Below are positions 24,367 to 36,530 of a stretch of DNA of 64,000 bases, piece by piece. This DNA comes from Alisma plantago-aquatica (lineage: Eukaryota > Streptophyta > Magnoliopsida > Alismatales > Alismataceae), in assembly GCA_963693085.1 (NCBI GenBank), contig OY856411.1:1345103050-1345167049 (forward strand), written 5' to 3'. The number at the start of each line of letters is the position of its first letter. The first letter of the stretch is position 1. The notes beneath the pieces are model-generated. The model ran no database searches and was not told the DNA's origin. It saw nothing but the letters and a program-made list of their open reading frames with translations. The position numbers and the translations under genes are program-made.

Positions 24367-25470
24367 AAACGGTCTTGAGGTCGTTTGGATGACCTCCAAA
24401 CGGTCTTGAGACCGTTTGCCCATAATATCACTCAAATCTAAGCAATCCAATTAGGGTTTGGTTCATTGGGTTGATCACCAAATCAACATTACATTGTATA
24501 ACAGCTTGGTACCTTTAGACCTTCAAACACCTAACCATACTCAGCCCTAGACCTCCAAACGATCTTGGGTGACCACCAAACGGTCTTGAGACCGTTTGGA
24601 TGAGCTCCAAACGGTCTTGAGACCGTTTGGCCCATACAACCTTTGGATTCTAGTGAAAAATCATCATGGATTGGTCTATCGAGTTGATCAACAAATCAGC
24701 ACTACATTGCAATATGATTAGTACCTTTGGACCTTCAATTGGTCAACTATACTTGACCCCAGACCTCCAAAAGGTCTTGGGGTGACCCCCAAACGGTATT
24801 GAGACCGTTTGGGTGATCCCCAAACGGTCTTGAAACCGTTTGGGCTAATCAACCCAAAATCTCAACTTAACTCATTGTGATTTCAGCACTGATTTCAATT
24901 AGGGTTAGCCCAATTGATTAGCCTTCAACTCATGACTCGTTTGGAATTAATCCATCAAATTTGGTGAGTCATTAACCAACATTATTAGTAACAGTAATAC
25001 CAAACGTTCAACGCTTGTTCAACGCACTCAAACGGTCTTGAGACCGTTTGCCCAAAAAGTTCAATTAAATCAGATTGAAAATCAGCACTTAATCCAATTA
25101 GGTTTCCCTAATTGATTAGGCTTCAACTCACGATTCCTTTGGAGTTAATCCCTCAAATTTGGAGGGTTATTAATAAACATAATTATGAACAGGAATCCAA
25201 AACGCTAAATGCTTGGTCAACCATCTCAAACGGTCTTGAAACCGTTTGCTCAACCAGTTCAAGTTAATCAGGTTGAAAATCAGCACATAATTCAATTCGA
25301 TTGCCTAATTGATTGGCCTTCAACTCTCTATTCCTTTGGAGGTAATCCCTAAAATTTGGAGGGTTATCATCCTACATAATTAGAAACAAAATTCCCAAAT
25401 GGTCAACGCTTAGTCAACCATCTCAAACGGTCTTGAAACCGTTTGCTCCCAAACGGTTTCAAACCGTTTG
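24367..25470. repeat. Dyad array AAACGGTCTTGAGACCGTTT, about 200-bp period (left LTR)
   Basis: Full or near-full dyads begin at 24367, 24398, 24578, 24609, 24791, 24822, 25030, 25228, 25425 and 25451, with half copies near 24557 and 24769. The arms AAACGGTCT and AGACCGTTT are perfect inverses around a TG spacer. Leading copies are spaced 211, 213, 239, 198 and 197 bp because the surrounding sequence (AATCAGCAC..CAATTAGG..TTGATTAGGCTTCAACTC) is itself a diverged tandem repeat. Confidence 0.88.
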
Positions 25471-26947
25471 CCCTTAAACAGTTTGCTGAAACCGCATAGC
25501 CAATCAAATTAAAACGATTTGGAGTAGCTATCAAAACGGTTTTGCTTGGTAATTTTCTTTGGATAAGCATATAGGATGATGTCATCATCCCCTTCCTTCG
25601 AACAACCAAGAACATCAACCGTTCTTGATGGAAATTGCAGCAAAGAAACAAGAGTGTATCAAATTGAAGAAATCAATCAACAAAGCATAGAGAATTGATG
25701 CAATAGCAATGTTTAAGGGTTTGAGTTATAAAACCCGCCTCCAATTGAGCTCCAAAGCTCCAATCTCACGCCATTAATGGTGGATGAAGCTCTTGCAACT
25801 CCCCCTAGGCTCGTCCTCAAGCTTTTGATTGCAAAAGTTGGCTAGGGTTGAAGAGGAGATCGAAATAAGAAGGAATCCATAATTTATTTTCGATTTCCAC
25901 CATGAAATCATGGAGAACGAAGGTCAAGGGTTTACCCACAGGTTGGGTACGTGATCCCTGCTCCTCCCTAGCTCCTTGGTCGGTTTTGCAAGCAAGGGGA
26001 AGAAGAAAATCCGAAAAGGGCCTTGGTTTGGGCTTAGAAATGGCACTTTTATAAGGAAATTGATGAGAGAGAAAATGCCTTATAAAAATCCAATTAATCC
26101 CAATAAAGTGGCCGCCTCTTCCCCCTCTTATTCTCCTCAAAATCCTTAAGGACGAGGATATCTTCATTGCCTCTTATTCCTCTCCATTATCCATGATTTA
26201 AAGAAAATCAAATTAAGCACCTTAATGCTTATTATATTAATATCCATATGTGAGTGGGTTTTCTTTTCTTTATAAAAAGGTGAGTGGAATTTCACCTACT
26301 TAAGATATTTTCGTTCCTTATCTTGTTAAAGGAACGTCCATCCTTATTCAAAATCAACCCAAAACATTTTGGTTGAAATCCCTTCAATTATTTTTATTCA
26401 TTTTTGCCCTAAATCGAATTAGGGTTTCAATTAAGCATTATTCTTGATTATTTTAATGTCAAGATTCTCTCTCCTACAACTTAATTCAAATGAGGAGTCC
26501 CTCTCATTTTATTTGCTCTACATGATGCCAAGAAACATTAAGGACCATATTGAAGTGGTAATTTGCATATTGAATCCTAGATTTTGGGTAAATTGCACAT
26601 TACACCAAAATTAGGTTTTAATGCACAACATTGTCCAACAAGCTCTATCTTGGTGTCCAGGCTTGTGGAAACCATACCACTACATCATATTCATTCTTAT
26701 GATGTCTCAACATCAGAGGAACATCTTATCATGCAACATTTGCAATTTAACCCCTCAACTTGGGTAATTTGCACTTTAGTCCAAAATAAGTAAACATTGC
26801 TTCAACATTGTTCAAACATGACCAAAATTGAAACATAGGTTCCTTTTGAGCCTTAATTACTTTTCACAAGATGAGATTAAGCATATAATAATATTTCTTA
26901 ATCAAAACACCTAGGGTTAAAGAATAACCCAGGTCAGGGATGTTACA

Positions 26948-26995
26948 AATTATAAACCCCTAACAAGGATTTCGTCCCCGAAATCCCTGATAAAG
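26948..26995 (-). other. Element A polypurine-tract region
   Basis: The minus strand reads GGGATTTCGGGGACGAAATC, then CTTGTTAGGGGTTTATAATT and the LTR start TGTAACATCC. The TTTCGNGGACGAAAT block just before a purine-rich tract is a hallmark of Tekay/Del-type gypsy elements. Confidence 0.75.
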
Positions 26996-28633
26996 GGAAC
27001 AGATATTATTCATTCATCGTATCATCATGTCTCTTCATAACACCTCATTGTTATGTAGACATCATAGAACTTTGATCAGCACAAAGTTCCTTCACACAAT
27101 ATTCTCATAGAGTCAAATGAGAACTTATCTTAAAGACATATTTAGTTGTTATGTTTATGCAAAGCATAAACCCCTAACATATGATGTTCATATCATTTTA
27201 TATAATCAGACTGATTTCATAGTTGACCATTCCAGGTAGCCAATCTAAACCATCTGATAATTCTCAGATACCAGAATCTCTTACCTTGGTATCAGTCGCA
27301 TGTGTTGAAAACACATTATATTCTCATCTTTCTTTTATCATATTTACAACTTTATAGAACAGGGATCACCTCCCTTGTTCTCTTTCTCATCATATGAGGG
27401 TCATACTTTTACTTCCTCATATACACATACTGATCTGAATTCCTATCAGATCCTTCTTTCTTGTTCTTAAGATATGATACATTTATCCATATCATATTTC
27501 CAATTTCATGATACTCTTTAGATTGTATCAGAATGATTGCTTGATCAGGGCAATCAAAAAGATATCAATCTAAGAGTTTCCATACTCACTTTATCATCAA
27601 TAGTTGTACACCTGATCAGGGTTTACAAGTACTGAGATCAAGTAGTATGCACTTACATGCTATCATATTCCTTTCTTTTCATATTACCATAACATAAGAT
27701 TTAACATCCCTGGATTTTATCTAGGCATCTCTTCTATACCTCTTCCTCCTTCATGGAGGTAAGATCAATATAGAGCATTTAAAAGAATAATGAACATAAT
27801 TCAAATTCTAGTTCTCATCATTTCATCCCTATATAGCAACCAATGGGGAAAACAATATCAACAATCCTCCTTTTTATAAAAAAAAGGGTTTAGTGTACTC
27901 AACATGTACACATTTATAACATACCTTGTACTCATATCATGGTCTTACTAGTCTTATTACTGAAGCAAAAACTAAGCCATAGAATCTTACAGGTGAAAGG
28001 TTAATACCTTTGCACTTACTTAGTGGCTACTTCCCTGGTACACTAGGCATTTATTGCACTATTAGTGCCAAAAACTTGGTCGTTTAAAACCATTAGGCAA
28101 ATGTCTCTAGAATTATAGAGACCATTCCCTACTTCTCAGCTTATTGCCCCTTCTTGGGCACTACCATCACATATTTATTATCTGTCTGAACTCATGGCTG
28201 AGTCCACTTTCTTTCCATAAGTTAATCTTTTCCATATTTTCCCTTGTTCCAACATGACTAAGTCATTTAGGAACTCATTTAAAGCTCAAGCTTTCTGTAT
28301 TAAGGACTGATAACCTAGGTTGTAAGCCTAGCATCCAGTCCACTCATATGCATTACTGTTGCCCTAATCTTCCCAACAAGAGCATGATCATAGGATTCTC
28401 TATCCTAATCAGGTCTTAATGGGGATTCTCAGGCACTCATTCTATTCTTGCATGATCCCTTGCACCTCTTCTTGGTGCAACAACATTGCCCTAAGCAATG
28501 TGTTCGTTGTGCTCTCCAGTCATTTTAAACTTTACCCTTTCTCTGCACAAGCAGAAATCATTATAGGGTATATTGGAGGACACTAACACAGAATCAATAC
28601 CTTAGTCCTATGTCTCTGTAGACTCAGCAAACC

Positions 28634-28655
28634 TAGAGCTCTGATACCACTAAAT
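28634..28655 (-). other. Element A primer-binding site (initiator tRNA-Met)
   Basis: Minus strand: after the LTR end TGACA come the bases ATTTAG, then TGGTATCAGAGCTCTAGG. TGGTATCAGAGC is complementary to the 3' end of plant initiator tRNA-Met. This fixes the element's orientation as minus. Confidence 0.88.
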
Positions 28656-30751
28656 TGTCACAACACCCACCATCATTTAAGATAACAAGTGTCATTAACA
28701 ATAATAAAACATGCGGAAGCAAATCAGTTGCAGCGTATTAGCAAAAATCAGTGAAAATTAAAACCATTTGCAAAGAGATCCATTCACAGGAAAACTCTTT
28801 CATTCAGAACCAAAGTAAAACCTTTCATCCTGGTTCATATATACATCTCATGTACTATTACTTCTCGAGGAATACAAACATCAACTACTCTATCTTAACT
28901 GTACACAGGTAGTATAAAACCCTCGAGGCTTAAATCCAAAATCTCAGATCGATCCATCAAAACATTACTCCTAGGACCCGAGAGTACAGAGACGACTCAT
29001 AGGACTTTCTATATACAACTTGACAGCTCATATCCCCACCTGGGATTTACTGCTGTCCCTGCTACTGCTGCTGCTGCTCTTCCTCTGTAATAGGTTCCTT
29101 GCCTTTTCGTCGGCGGTTACCTAAAAATTTAATCCCACGGGGGTGAGACAATTATAAAAATTGTCCTAGCGAGAGATATAACTCTCCGCCAGAAACATTG
29201 TTATTGCCGATAATAGAATAACACTGAGCAGTAGAATTATATTTACTCAACAACAGGTAAATTATTGAATAAGATATGCAGAGCAGTATTCTCTATGCAA
29301 TCATTTCAATTATAACTTGATTAAGCAGCAAGTCATTCATTTAAGAAGGAATATGAAGAACATGTATATCATTTATCCAACTATGATATAATAGACCATG
29401 TATCATCAACCATTGATTCTCGCAATTCAACCCTAAGCAAATATGCTACACGGCTGATTACGTTTTACAATCATACTTATGCCCTGAGGAGATGAGGTAT
29501 ACCGCTCATACTCCAACCGACCACGGTTACGTAAAGCATCGGTACCACACATAGGTCAATGGAAGAGCCGGATTTCCATGACCTCAACTATCTCGGTCAG
29601 TACGAGATAACATGCAGGACATCTTGTGTCTCTGCTAGATAGATTTCCAGGGTATACTGGCAACATCTCTATTAGAGTTATAGCCCATAGCATATACTCT
29701 CTTCAGGATATGGCCCGTAGCCAATGCCCGGTATTATTTTGTGGAGTCATGGCCCGTAGCCATGCTCTTATTGGGGTATGGTCCGTAACCAATCCCGTTC
29801 ATAGGACATAGCCCGTAGCAATGCCTATGGGGCATAAGGATATAATTGCCCAATTACCCCCACATATTAAAAAATATGCGTTCCGAGTAAACTCGTTTCA
29901 CCATTCAGCTAATTCTGACGCTGATGGATCTGTGATCAGGGCAACTACATTATATGGTATCACTTGATTAATTAAGTACATTATCATATTCTTTTAGTAT
30001 CAGCCAAGTTTCCAAACATAACTTAATAAGACAAATGCTATAAAGAAAACATGTACTATTTCCATTAATCACTTCTCAGTCTTTATAAGACATGGGGATC
30101 TCAGTCCCTCATTTCAATACTGGGAATTTTCATTCCTTTGCAACTCAATGCCATAATCATATGGTTCTGGGTATTCAAACCCTTAGCTCATCATTGAGCA
30201 TTATTACCACTTTTTCAGGTAATTATCACCTTCAGGTCACCTGACCAAGGTAAATATGATGCTTATTACATAAACATCTTCTCATGGCACTTAAGGCCCA
30301 TTACTTCTCTTATTACCTCATACTAGGCAATAAGGTATAGCATGGCACATAAGGCCCAATAAACAATGTCAATACATAAAAATGTCATAGCTCATACCTG
30401 GCTATGTTCATCATCACATCATACCTGCATGGTTAGTACAGATGATAATACATCAATTTCATATCAACACCATGCAAAACAATATATAACATCATTATTC
30501 AAGGGTAACACCACTATTTCCTTACCAGGGTTAGGGTTTCCCATTTCTCATTAATTCAGACCCTCTTGAGTTAACCAACTTTATCTTGTATTAAGGTATT
30601 TCCCCTCTTAATACATTCCATCACAAAATACTCACCCTTAGCATATAATGCATAGGCCACACATTAGAATTGTCCAGCTATCTCACATGATATGGACTTA
30701 TCTTAGTTTAAGGCATAACTTTATTATAAAGTTGCCTATAAACAATCGCAA

Positions 30752-30968
30752 TGATACACCCTCAACTAGGGTTTCACAAGGATACACCCTCAACCAGGGT
30801 TCACAATGATACACCCTCCACTAGGGTTTCACAAGGTTACACCCTCAACCAGGGTTCACAATGATACACCCTCCACTAGGGTTTCACAAGATTACACCCT
30901 CAACCAGGGTTCACAATGATACACCCTCCACTAGGGTTTCACAAGGATACACCCTCAACTAGGGTTTA
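30752..30968. repeat. 28-bp minisatellite, 8 units (element A, right LTR)
   Basis: Counterpart of 23482-23698, differing at one position by eye (AGGGTTCACA against AGGGCTCACA). Unit number is the same in both LTRs. Confidence 0.9.
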
Positions 30969-31636
30969 CTAACATCCTAATTAGTGATTTCACATGTAGA
31001 CAACCTCTTATTAAAGTTATACATTGAATCAGCCTCAATTAGGGTTTACATCATGTATTGGGTCCATGCATTTGTTATGCATTAATGACTAGTACCATTA
31101 AAGGTATCTCCCACCTAATCACATTAGGTTTTCAAAAAGGTTTGATCAATTAGACCTTCAATAACATGAGGTATCCAATTGAATTAACCAAATTGAACCA
31201 CACTCAATTCTAATCAATGGAACTTCAACCAATTGGATCATCAACTCAATCATCATTTGAATCATGGCTCACCACTCAATTGGGACTTCAATTATGGTCT
31301 GATCTCAATGGGATTAGGGTTTATTAACACCAATTAGAGCTTTGAAGTTGATCATCAATCATGCTACTAATTGTGTTTCAATTGATTGCATTGGACCTTC
31401 AACCATTGAATTCATGGAACCAATCATCAATTGGACCTATGCTCATACTTCAATTGAGTTTAATAGGTCAACCTTCAACTAATTTGACTCTCAATTGACC
31501 CTCAATTGATCATCAATTAGGGTTTGATTCAATTGAATTAGGGTTTGGAATCGATGATTCAACAACACTAATCAATGTAAGACTAGTTGCTTTGAAACCA
31601 TTGAACCATCATCCAAATTGGGTATGACCTGACCCC

Positions 31637-32740
31637 AAACGGTCTTGAGGTCGTTTGGATGACCTCCAAACGGTCTTGAGACCGTTTTCCCATCATATCA
31701 CTCAAATCTAAGCAATCCAATTAGGGTTTGGTTCATTGGATTGATCACCAAATCAGCATTACATTGTATAACAGCTTGGTACCTTTAGACCTTCAAACAC
31801 CTAACCATACTCAACCCTAGACCTCCAAACGGTCTTGGGTGACCACCAAACGGTCTTGAGACCATTTGTATGAGCTCCAAATGGTCTTGAGACCGTTTGG
31901 CCCATCCAACCTTTGGATTCTAGTGAAAAATCATCATGGATTGGTCTATCGAGTTGATCAACAAATCAGCACTACATTGCAATATGATTAGTACCTTTGG
32001 ACCTTCAATTGGTCAACTATACTTGACCCCAGACCTCCAAACGGTCTTGGGGTGACCCCCAAACGGTATTGAGACCGTTTGGGTGATCCCCAAACGGTCT
32101 TGAAACCGTTTGGGCTAATCAACCCAAAATCTCAACTTAACTCATTGTGATTTCAGCACTGATTTCAATTAGGGTTAGCCCAATTGATTAGCCTTCAACT
32201 CATGACTCGTTTGGAATTAATCTATAAAATTTGGTGAGTCATTAACCAACATCATTAGGAACAGTAATCCTAAACGGTCAATGCTTGGTCAACGCACTCA
32301 AACGGTCTTGAGACCGTTTGCCCAAAAAGTTCAATTAAATCAGATTGAAAATCAGCACTTAATCCAATTAGGTTTCCCTAATTGATTAGGCTTCAACTCA
32401 CGATTCCTTTGGAGTTAATCCCTCAAATTTGGAGGGTTATTAATAAACATAATTATGAACAGGAATCCCAAACGGTAAATGCTTGTTCAACCATATAAAA
32501 CGGTATTGAAACCGTTTTCTCAACCAGGTCAAGTTAATCAGGTTGAAAATCAGCACATAATTCAATTCGATTGCCTAATTTATTGGCCTTCAACTCTCGA
32601 TTCTTTTGGAGTTAATCCCTCAAATTTGGAGGGTTATCAGCCTACATAATTAGGAACAAAATTCCCAAACGGTAAACGCTTGGTCAACCATCTCAAATGG
32701 TCTTGAAACCGTTTGCTCCCAAATGATTTCAAACCGTTTG
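31637..32740. repeat. Dyad array, about 200-bp period (right LTR)
   Basis: Counterpart of 24367-25470 shifted by 7270. More dyads are damaged here than in the left copy, for example ACCATTTG at 31861 and AAATGATTTC at 32720. Confidence 0.88.
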
Positions 32741-34217
32741 CCCTTAAACGGTTTGTTGAAACCGCATAGCCAATCAAATTAAAACGATTTGGAGTAGCTA
32801 TCAAAACGGTTTTGCTTGGTAATTTTCTTTGGATAAGCATCTAAGATGATGTCATCATCTCCTTCCTTCGAAAAACCAAGAACAGCAACCGTTCTTGATG
32901 GAAATTGCAGCAAAGAAACAAGAGTGTATCAAATTGAAGAAATCAATCAACAAAGCATAGAGAATTGATGCAATAGCAATGTTTAAGGGTTTGAGTTATA
33001 AAACCCGCTTCCAATTGAGCTCTAAAGCTCCAATATCACGCCATTAATGGTGGATGAAGCTCTTGCAACTCCCCCTAGGCTCGTCCTCAAGCTTTTGATT
33101 GCAAAAGTTGGCTAGGGTTGAAGAGGAGATCGAAATAAGAAGGAATCCATAATTTATTTTCGATTTCCACCATGAAATCATGGAGAACGAAGGTCAAGGG
33201 CTTACCCAAAGGTTGGGGACGTGCTCCCTGCTCCTCCCTAGCTCCTTGGTCGGTTTTTCAAGCAAGGGGAAGAATAAAATCCGAAAAGGGCCTTGGTTTG
33301 GGCTTAGAAATGGCACTTTTATAAGGAAATTGATGAGAGAGAAAATGCCTTATAAAAATCCAATTAATCCCAATAAAGTGGCCGCCTCTTCCCCCTCTTA
33401 TTATCCTCAAAATCCTTAAGGACGAGGCTATATTCATTGCCTCTTATTCCTCTCCATTATCCATGATTTAAAGAAAATCAAATTAAGCACCTTAATGCTT
33501 ATTATATTAATATCCATATGTGAGTGGGTTTTCTTTTCTTTATAAAAAGGTGAGTGGAATTTCACCTACTTAAGATATTTTCGTTCCTTATCTTGTTAAA
33601 GGAACGTACATCCTTATTCAAAATCAACCCAAAACATTTTGGTTGAAATCCCTTCAATTATTTTTATTCATTTTTGCCCTAAATCGAATTAGGGTTTCAA
33701 TTAAGCATTATTCTTGATTATTTTAATGTCAAGATTCTCTCTCCTACAACTTAATTCAAATGAGGAGTCCCTCTCATTTTATTTGCTCTACATGATGCCA
33801 AGAAACATTAAGGACCATATTGAAGTGGTAATTTGCATATTGAACCCTAGATTTTGGGTAAATTGCACATTACACCAAAATTAGGTTTTAATGCACAACA
33901 TTGTCCAACAAGCTCTATCTTGGTGTCCTGGCTTGTAGAAACCATACCACTACATCATATTCATTCTTATGATGTCTCAAAATCAGAGGAACATCTTATC
34001 ATGCAACATTTGCAATTTAACCCCTCAACTTGGGTAATTTGCACTTTAGTCCAAAATAAGCAAACATTGCTTCAACATTGTTCAAACAGGACCAAAATTG
34101 AAACATAGGTTCCTTTTGAGCCTTAATTACTTTTCACAAGATGATATTAAGCATATAATCATATTTATTAATCAAAACACCTAGGGTTAAAGAATAACCC
34201 AGGTCAGGGATGTTACA

Positions 34218-34943
34218 CTTACCTTATCGCCAATTAGTAGTTTAGGGCAATTCATTAGCATCTAACTTGTTGTTTGGTTTGGTAATCTAAATGGAAGAGT
34301 AATGCTAACATGTTATCATCTCCAACACAATTGACACATGCATTCCCCCAAACAGACTACACTTCTCTTAATTGCGTTAAAATCCTAATTCCCTTCTTTA
34401 TTAGCTAGTGTTAGCTTAATTCGCTCTTTACTTGCTTAGTTAGATGCTTGCCGTGTTCTTGCTATTCTAGGTATTTGATTTCTCTTGTGCTTAATTTGCT
34501 AGGTTAGTGTAGTGTAGATCTCTTTTTGTTTTATTTGCTTGTCTTTGCGTAGCTTGCCCCTTTTCTTTCCTTTCTCATTAGAACTATTTGTCTAGGGTAA
34601 TTTAGGTTTTGGTTCTTGTTTGTTATCCTTTACTTTCTTGTTCACTATTAGTGCAATAAACAAATCAACCATCAAACCATTAAACCCTAGACTCTGTAGT
34701 AGGAACCTATCCAAAACTAATCTAGCTCTACTTCCCCCTTTTCTCTCTTGGGTTCGGCCCTTAACTTGCCACCCTCCCATATATAACATGACCTCATTCA
34801 CTTGTGGCTAAGTGTTTAGTCTATGTGAGAAGCCTATTAGGGCTTTATAAATTCGCAAGATCCCAAGTGTGTTCAAAACCTATTAGGGTTGCATCTAGTC
34901 ACCATTCAGTTTATTAGTGTTTGACTCTAGGAAAAATGCACCA
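34218..34943 (+). mobile_element. Element B, 5' LTR, right part
   Basis: Continues the LTR interrupted by element A. It is T-rich and ends near GAAAAATGCACCA at 34931-34943, a few bases before the PBS, as Athila/Tat-type LTRs do (they end in a CACCAAG-like context). No protein is encoded. Confidence 0.6.
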
Positions 34944-34950
34944 AGCTTTC

Positions 34951-34969
34951 TGGTGTCTTTGCCGGGGAG
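34951..34969 (+). other. Element B primer-binding site (tRNA-Asp type)
   Basis: TGGTGTCTTTGCCGGGGAG is a mutated form of the TGGCGCCGTTGCCGGGGA site complementary to tRNA-Asp, used by plant Athila and Tat/Ogre gypsy elements. It establishes the plus orientation of B. Confidence 0.85.
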
Positions 34970-35140
34970 TTAGGTGCTCAGCCTAGATAGTTAGTTTTTC
35001 TTTGATCTTTTTCTACTGTCCTCATAATTGCTATTCTTTATTCTTTGTTATTTGTATTATTTATGCATATTGGTTTGCTAGCTTGTTTTCTCTTGTTTGG
35101 TTGTGCCTTGTCCATGTGAAAACAACCCGGGGAAGACAAG

Positions 35141-35279
35141 ATGGAAGACCAAAATGCACCTCACAAGCCAGTTCAGGAGTACTTCACGCCTATAAACTAC
35201 AAATCGCCAATTGCTGATAGAGTTGATCAAATGCCAGGGAAGAAATTCTCTATTCCTCCAGGTGTTCTTAGGCTCCTTT
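35141..35279 (+). pseudogene. Element B gag, N-terminal piece (interrupted by C)
   Basis: An ATG at 35141, about 170 bp after the PBS, opens a frame beginning MEDQNAPHKP and including FTPINY and FSIPPGVLRLL, in line with the start of Athila/Tat gag proteins. After 46 codons it is cut by solo LTR C. The frame resumes at 42719 as LLTLYGWESENPYKHL, so removing C restores continuous gag. Gag forms the virus-like particle of the element in the cytoplasm. The piece is non-functional as it stands. Confidence 0.75.
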
Positions 35280-36049
35280 TATGACATACCTTGTCACACA
35301 AAGTGAGATTACTCAAAACCAAACATGAAATTAACACTAAGCAAGTGGATTGCCGAAAAACACAATAAAATAAAACCAATGCCATAACTATGCATCAAGC
35401 TGAACTCATCTTGTCTGAAGCCATAAACTGAAGCCACTTGTATTTTATTCATATCAAAAAGAGTTACATAGCATTGTTTCTCTGGCTAACAAGCCACAAT
35501 CTACTGCATGTGACAACCTTCTCAAGTACACAAATTATCTTTGTACCATTATTGTATAGACTAAAAAAATTCAAATTGATGTACAATGTCTATAAAACAC
35601 CCCCAAGGACCTGAGTGTACATAAAACACCCCAAGGACCTAAGTGTACAAGGAAGACACATAGGACTCTATTACTAGACACTAGTTGCATATCCATGATC
35701 CAATAGCTACAACACCTCAGGGTGTCTGCCTCAACAACATGATCTCATCCCATCATGCACGTCCACCTCAAAGATGTAGAAACCCACAAGGTGAGACCAA
35801 ATGTCCCATTGAGAGTTATAATTCTCTGCCATCATCTATTAAAAGCACAGATAGATACACATGAGACTATACTATTAACAGATAAGCAGATTCAGCTAAA
35901 TGATATAAGAAGAGCAATTAATATTCTAAAAAGGAATATGAAGAACATGTATATTTTTTTATCCATATAACTATACAAAAGCAAGCAAGGACTCACCCAA
36001 TGTTTTCACATTTGAACCTAAGTAAGATACTACATGGCTAATTATGTAT

Positions 36050-36530
36050 TTTATTATGCCCAGAGGAGTTGAGTCATACCATGCAAATCCAACCGATCAC
36101 TGCTAAGCCAAAATCGGTGCCATATAAGGTCTATGGAAAAGTTGGAATCCATGACCTCACCAAACCTCGTGGTCAGTACACGATTACACAGTAGAGACAT
36201 GCTAGTCAACTGCAACCTGTGACATATAGTCAACAGTGAAAGTCCTAGCCCACCTTGGTACATGTCACGATGCTAGTGAAACTGAGTTACAACATGCACT
36301 CGTACTCCTTCCAGGATATGGCCTGCAACCAATCTTGTGAAACCACATAAGCAACATATCACTGAGCTACGGCCCACAGCAGCACTCCTGCCAGGATATG
36401 GCCCGCATCTAATCCTGTGAATGCATATACTCAACAATATATGCCTCCAGACTTTCTCTAAGGGAAATCCCGTTTCACCATCTGGCAAGTGCTGACACTG
36501 AGATGGATCTATGGCATAGGGCAAAACTAC
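36050..36530 (-). repeat. Conserved LTR module in C
   Basis: Carries CAGAGGAGTTGAGTCATACC, GTGGTCAGTACACGATTAC, two AGGATATGGCC.GCA.C.AATC blocks, and GCACTCCTGCCAGGATATGG. Counterparts occur in A (22205-22640) and D (47880-48300, 54690-55110). Confidence 0.75.

Larger units (their letters stand above)
21386..26947 (-). repeat. Element A 3' LTR (5562 bp)
   Basis: It aligns block for block with 28656-34217 at a constant offset of 7270. Internal landmarks from its 5' side (26947 downward) are GGCGGGTTTTATAAC near 25740, the dyad array at 24367-25470, a 28-bp minisatellite at 23482-23698 and the conserved GGCCCGTAGCC module at 22205-22640. No coding region is supported; the identical-looking short frames in both LTRs are simply copies of non-coding repeat. 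Confidence 0.93.
26948..28655 (-). mobile_element. Element A interior, non-coding, 1.7 kb
   Basis: Read on the minus strand it runs from the PBS at 28655 to the PPT zone at about 26950. I found no long frame and no gag, protease, RT, RNase H or integrase motif. Some phrases, for example a CTGATCAAG..ATCATT segment near 27540, resemble the interior of element D, consistent with a common non-autonomous ancestor. Confidence 0.75.
21386..34217 (-). mobile_element. Element A: complete LARD-type LTR retrotransposon, 12.8 kb (Tekay/Del-like)
   Basis: Two LTRs of identical length (5562 bp) flank a 1708-bp interior, all bounded by a perfect 5-bp duplication CTTAC (21381-21385 and 34218-34222). On the minus strand the LTR starts TGTAACATCCCTGACC and ends GGTGTTGTGACA. 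The interior starts with an initiator-tRNA-Met PBS and ends with the GACGAAATCC-type block that precedes the 3' LTR in Tekay/Del chromoviruses. No gag, protease, RT or integrase is recognisable, so the element must have moved with enzymes from an autonomous relative. By-eye comparison gives roughly 97 substitutions between LTRs (about 98.3% identity) and no net length change, so it is a recent insertion. Confidence 0.92.
28656..34217 (-). repeat. Element A 5' LTR (5562 bp)
   Basis: Same length and order of landmarks as 21386-26947. Differences are not evenly spread: by eye, about 40 of roughly 97 substitutions fall between 32200 and 32900, within and next to the dyad array, where several dyads have lost an arm base (for example AAATGGTC or ACCATTTG). 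Confidence 0.93.

Noticed and set aside
28634..28655. tRNA-Met-like sequence
   Set aside because: Only the 3'-end complement used as a retrotransposon primer-binding site; no cloverleaf around it.
22356..34108. Paired identical short frames, for example at 22356 and 29626, and at 26584 and 33854
   Set aside because: They are duplicates because both LTRs of element A carry them; they are non-coding LTR sequence.
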